Positions 60,698 to 64,000 of a stretch of DNA of 64,000 bases are shown piece by piece. Within the stretch, counting starts at the first letter, position 1, and each line of letters starts with the position of its first letter. This DNA is from Trema orientale (Eukaryota > Streptophyta > Magnoliopsida > Rosales > Cannabaceae). The notes below the pieces were generated by a model. It saw only the letters and a program-made list of their open reading frames with translations. It searched no databases and was not told the DNA's origin. The stretch is from NCBI GenBank assembly GCA_002914845.1, contig JXTC01000012.1, forward strand, positions 948,140 to 1,012,139, given 5' to 3'. Made by a program: the position numbers and the translations under genes.

Positions 60698-61589
60698 GCT
60701 TGAAAAGAGAAAAGGACATGGATACAACTAATTTAGGCTCTTTAGTCCTTTTTAAGACCAGTTTGTTGGATAAGTTTTTCTAGGAGCAAAAATAGAGCTC
60801 ATTTAAAACAAAAGACTGAAATGCCCCCAGCCCAACCCCTGCATGACCTGACATGACATGCCTCACACCCCCACACTTTCCCATTAAAAGCTATTTCTCT
60901 CTCCTCTTTTTCGTCTCTCACCATTTCTCTCTCTTTTCTCTTTATTTCTCCTGAAAAAACCTCATAAACCCAAATTCAAATCTACCAAAGCCACCCAAAA
61001 CTGCCTTAATCTTCTCTTCTCTATCCGCTTGTCTCTCCCTTTCCTTCATCTTCTCTACTCAAGGAACCATGTTCTCTTCTCAAAGAATCAAAAGTGCCTA
61101 AAATGGCTAAAACTCACTTAGCCGAAGCTAAAAAACCGTCTTTTGCAAAAACTCAAGCATCGACATCGTTGGAAAGGAAGAAAAGTCATCGTCAGAGTTG
61201 CCAACAAAGACTCTAATACCAAAACCTGATATCCCAAAGGAAAAACCGGTCGAATTGAAGGGAAAAATAGCGAATCTTGGTTCGATGGCAGAAGAAAAGG
61301 TTAGTTTTTTTTTTTTTTAATTTTTCAAAAAGTATTGTTTTTTGATAGTATTTCTTAGGAAAAAAAACATATCTTAGTAATATCGGCTGATATATTTCTT
61401 AGTATGTTTATGAATTTTGTGAAATTTAACACCTTTATGCGATTTATTGGTAGTGTGGTAGGTGTTTTTGTGTGGGTTTATGTTGTTAGTCATTGATCTA
61501 ATGATTATGACCTATTTTCGGATTTGATAATGGTGGTTATGGAGTGAATGTTTCAAAAACATTAGTTAGGTTGAACGTTTTGATGGAGT

Positions 61590-61950
61590 TAAGAACATCT
61601 TGACCTAAGATTAAGTTGTTCATGGTCATAGTCAAGATCTTCGTGAACTGGGTCAAGCTTTTCCTGACTCTAGTCAAAATAGTATTAACTCTAGTCAAGA
61701 TCTTTATGACCCGATGTCAATAAGCACAAGAGCAGAGGTTAAGATGCTCATGATTAGAGGACAAAAAGTTCTTGACTTGTGGTCAAAAACCTCTTGACTA
61801 TAGTAAATAATTACGTTAAATTGGGTTTTATTTTATTTTTCTTTGGGTCAAGTACTTCTTGACTCTGGTCAAGGATCACTTTACATTGGGTTAAGGATCC
61901 CTTGACCTAGGGTCATGAATCACTTGACCTTAGATCAAGTCTTACTTGAC
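61590..61950. repeat. cluster of dyad TTGAC/GTCAA motifs in the MULE
   Basis: Irregular repeats of the type CTTGAC-N(2-5)-GTCAAG, for example CTTGACTCTGGTCAAG and CTTGACCTTAGATCAAG, recur roughly every 20-40 bp. A second cluster with forms such as TTGACCTAAGGTCA lies at about 62390-62670. Many units are half-dyads. The motif cores match WRKY W-boxes, but the spacing suggests a degenerate tandem repeat belonging to the element. Confidence 0.6.
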
Positions 61951-62005
61951 TCTGACTTCATGTTATTGCTTTATTTAACTTGATATTTTGCTATTATTCA
62001 ACAGG

Positions 62006-62137
62006 AATTGTGGTATATTTGTCATCAAGTATACTGAGTTCTTGATGTCTAACAAGCCAATTTCCAATATTAAAGCCGAGAGGATGAAAAACTTCTGTCA
62101 TAAGCTTGCGTGCTTGTTGCATTATCATGGATTGTAG
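62006..62137 (+). pseudogene. Ulp1-type (C48) cysteine protease C-terminal fragment
   Basis: After an AG acceptor (CAACAG at 61999-62004) the frame reads NCGIFVIKYTEFLM, then an Ala/Lys-rich helix ending in LLHYHGL and a stop. In C48 (SUMO-protease-like) domains the block is DCGxFV with the catalytic Cys; here Asp is replaced by Asn. The catalytic His region is not found upstream, so the domain is incomplete. Ulp1-like genes are known passengers of plant MULEs. Confidence 0.65.
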
Positions 62138-63214
62138 AAATATGAAGACTATACCGAAACTGACTGAGAAGAATGACCCAAAGACTATCTTTAATTTTTG
62201 TTGTTGTTAAGATAATTGCTTTTTTTTTTTTAATTTTATTTTTAAGCTTGTGCTTTCTACGGTTGTTAAACAATATCTAGTTTGTATTTATGTTTTCTAG
62301 TATTGACATAACTATCATTTTGCCAAAACTAATATATTGAGTAGACGTTTCAGTGAAATTCAGATCATTTGATAAATACTTCATTTATTACTCTAGGTCG
62401 AGACCAACTTGACTATAGGTCAGGAATATCTTGACTACAACTTGACCTAAGGTCAGGTAAAATTTCACCTCACATGATGCACAGATTGACTCCACCCCAG
62501 GTCATAAATTATTTGACCCAAGGTCAATAAATTATTAATCATAGCTTCAGCTGATTGATAAACTCCAGAGAAATATATGTACATAAATGAGCTATTCAAT
62601 TTTTAGATTAAAAAACATTGTGACCACAGTCAAGAAAATATTGACTTGGGGCCAATAAGTTATTGACCTAAGTTATATTGTCTTCTGTTATTTAAGTGCC
62701 TTTCAAACTTCTTTCTATCTGAGGTTTTTTTTTTTTATTATTTATTTTTAAAAATACTAAAATGGCTATTAAGAAAGAGAGAAGAAAGAGTTGGAGAGAG
62801 AGAGAAACAAAGAAACCATCAACAATAAGAGAGAGAGAGAGAATAGAGGAAAAAAAAGGGACATAAAAATATTAGACTTTGAGGTAGAGAGATTAATCAG
62901 GAAAGAGAGGAAAAAGTACCTCTAGTTTTTGGAGAGAGAACTGAAGAAGAAGAAGAAGAAGAAGAAGAGAGAAAAAACGAAAATAGAAGAGAGAAAAATG
63001 TGATAAAATGAAATGACATAAAGCGATGAGCATTTAATGCCCACCTACCAAGTTTGAATCTTCTTTTGGGCAAGGGGCAGATATAGAAAACCATTTTTTT
63101 CTCTCTCCACTACTCCTAAGGTTTGGTCCTAAAAAAGACATTATATCAACATAGTCCTAAAAAAGACTAAAGAGCCTAAATTAGTCTTATCCATGTCCTT
63201 TTCTCGCTTGAAAA

Positions 63215-63550
63215 CAAACATAGTTTCAATGAGCTAGTTTATTTAGCATTGAACAAGTATTATGGCGTTGCTCCCCGAGTAGAAAACTAGCGATAAGAAG
63301 TAGTTTCTGATCTATAGCAAGTTCTTTACTTCTATTATCAACAAAACCAGCACTTCCACCGTACAAGTTTCAGATAGAGGTGGGGAAAAAGTCAAAATTC
63401 TAACCTTGCTTTCAAACTTTGATGTCTGATGACAGAAATACTAAATGGACAACATGGCAAAAGGAAGTAGAGAAACATCAAATATACTATGAATACTGAA
63501 AAAAAACACTCAGGCCAAAATTTGAATGCAGGGGATAGGGGCCTATAATC
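63215..63550. other. 3' flank of the SpoU methyltransferase gene
   Basis: Short intergenic stretch that should include the 3'UTR of the minus-strand methyltransferase gene. No other feature is seen. Confidence 0.5.
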
Positions 63551-64000
63551 TCATTCAAGTGCGTTATTTTGCTGATCAACCATGCTGGAATCATTCTTAT
63601 AATATTCGTTTCCAGTTAAGTGGTGAAGAAGCACACCAGCTGCAACACTAACATTTAAGCTTTCCACAGCCAGAAATGACCGAAAATCTGCAGCCGAGCC
63701 CCCAGAGAAATTATCCGCAGTTTCAATACATTCTTCTTCACCCGGAACTAAATCAACAGGAACATTCGAAGGAATCCTGACTAGCTGGGTACAAGATCTT
63801 TCAACTAAAGGCCTCAACCCGGTACCCTCACTGCCCAAAACAAGGATTGTAGGTGCACCAGGCACAACCTCATTCAAGGGAATAGCTTTGGAGGAAACAG
63901 ATCCGCCCAGAACTCGCCAACCATTTTCAGCTGAGGATGTTAAGAACTGCATCATATTTTTGCAATATCTTAGTTCCATCAATTCAAGCGAGCCTGCACT
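63551..64000 (-). CDS. SpoU/TrmH family RNA 2'-O-ribose methyltransferase, C-terminal part
   Basis: This is the 3' end of a gene whose upstream part lies beyond the window; 149 codons plus the stop are present in one open exon running to the edge. It transfers a methyl group from S-adenosylmethionine to a ribose 2'-OH of rRNA or tRNA. The trefoil-knot SPOUT motifs are clear: LVLGSEGTGLRPLVERSC (motif 2), IPSNVPVDLVPG, then SFLAVESLNVSVAAGVLLHHL (motif 3). In the mitochondrial/chloroplast MRM1-type enzymes these make up the catalytic C-terminal domain. An acidic insertion (GEEECIETADNFSGG) separates motifs 2 and 3. Residues before the first in-window Met (ASAGSLELMELRYC-like: SAGSLELMELRYC) are also in frame, so no start should be placed here. 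The organelle and the substrate cannot be judged from this part. Confidence 0.92.
   Translation of the reverse strand, partial: SAGSLELMELRYCKNMMQFLTSSAENGWRVLGGSVSSKAIPLNEVVPGAPTILVLGSEGTGLRPLVERSCTQLVRIPSNVPVDLVPGEEECIETADNFSGGSAADFRSFLAVESLNVSVAAGVLLHHLTGNEYYKNDSSMVDQQNNALE

Larger units (their letters stand above)
60707..63205. mobile_element. Mutator-like element (2499 bp) with perfect 9-bp target duplication
   Basis: Both ends begin GAGAAAAGGACATGGATA, then ACTAATTTAGGCTCTTTAGT, a terminal inverted repeat strong over about 60 bp and traceable somewhat further. The direct repeat GCTTGAAAA flanks it (60698-60706 and 63206-63214), the 9-bp duplication typical of Mutator elements. No MURA-type transposase is visible. 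A CT-rich leader-like region, an exon-like stretch (about 61100-61300, ending in AAG|GTTAG) and a Ulp1-type protease remnant (62006-62137) lie inside. It is therefore a non-autonomous MULE carrying a Ulp1-like gene fragment. Confidence 0.85.

Noticed and set aside
60577..60783. Open frame across the left MULE end
   Set aside because: It spans the element border and target duplication, so it cannot be an ancestral gene, and it has no recognisable domain.
63551..63982. Start codon of the SpoU gene at 63982
   Set aside because: The codon there is TTG (Leu) and the frame continues open to the window edge with family-like residues; the real start lies outside the window.

Overview
The window is nuclear DNA from a flowering plant. 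Its genes are split by GT-AG introns, the intergenic DNA is AT-rich and full of TA/CA microsatellites, and it carries plant-type transposons (MITEs, hAT, MULE, L1-type LINE, TRIM, Ty3/gypsy and Ty1/copia LTRs). The proteins look eudicot, but I cannot name the species. Two assembly gaps are visible: 177 N at 39010-39186 and a single N at 41997.

Six protein-coding genes are supported. (1) A six-exon HPt phosphotransfer-like gene at 349-2686 (+), with Asp at the position of the phospho-accepting His. (2) A nine-exon full-size ABCB transporter at 4037-11367 (-), convergent with gene 1. (3) A seven-exon tRNA A64-2'-O-ribosylphosphate transferase (RIT1) at 24792-28439 (-). (4) A five-exon ERD7/senescence-domain gene at 30164-31860 (-). 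(5) A fourteen-exon ceramide glucosyltransferase (GCS) at 44498-51707 (-), one intron of which is GC-AG and another of which holds a TRIM retrotransposon. (6) The 3' end of a SpoU/TrmH-type RNA 2'-O-methyltransferase gene at 63551-64000 (-), cut by the window edge. The reading frame was joined exon by exon for genes 1-5 and closes in phase (152, 1267, 542, 380 and 519 aa). The genes form no pathway together, as expected for a plant chromosome. The order GCS then SpoU matches, as far as I recall, an adjacent pair in Arabidopsis.

The space between genes is mainly a transposon graveyard, and many insertions can be bounded by target-site duplications (TSDs): two 623/624-bp hAT elements with perfect 8-bp TSDs; a 2.5-kb Mutator-like element with a perfect 9-bp TSD and a Ulp1-protease remnant; a 5'-truncated LINE with a 12-bp TSD that contains a MITE; a LINE-like retroposon with a solo LTR nested in it; a minimal LINE insertion of about 19 nt with a 16-bp TSD; a copia solo LTR with a 5-bp TSD; and four copies of a MITE sitting in TA microsatellites. 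A 1487-bp direct repeat joined by a single N (40510-43484) is probably an assembly artefact.

I found no convincing new multi-gene system. The most interesting items are the His-to-Asp pseudo-HPt, the abrupt codon-composition switch inside the ABCB gene, and the Ulp1-bearing MULE with its clusters of dyad TTGAC/GTCAA motifs.
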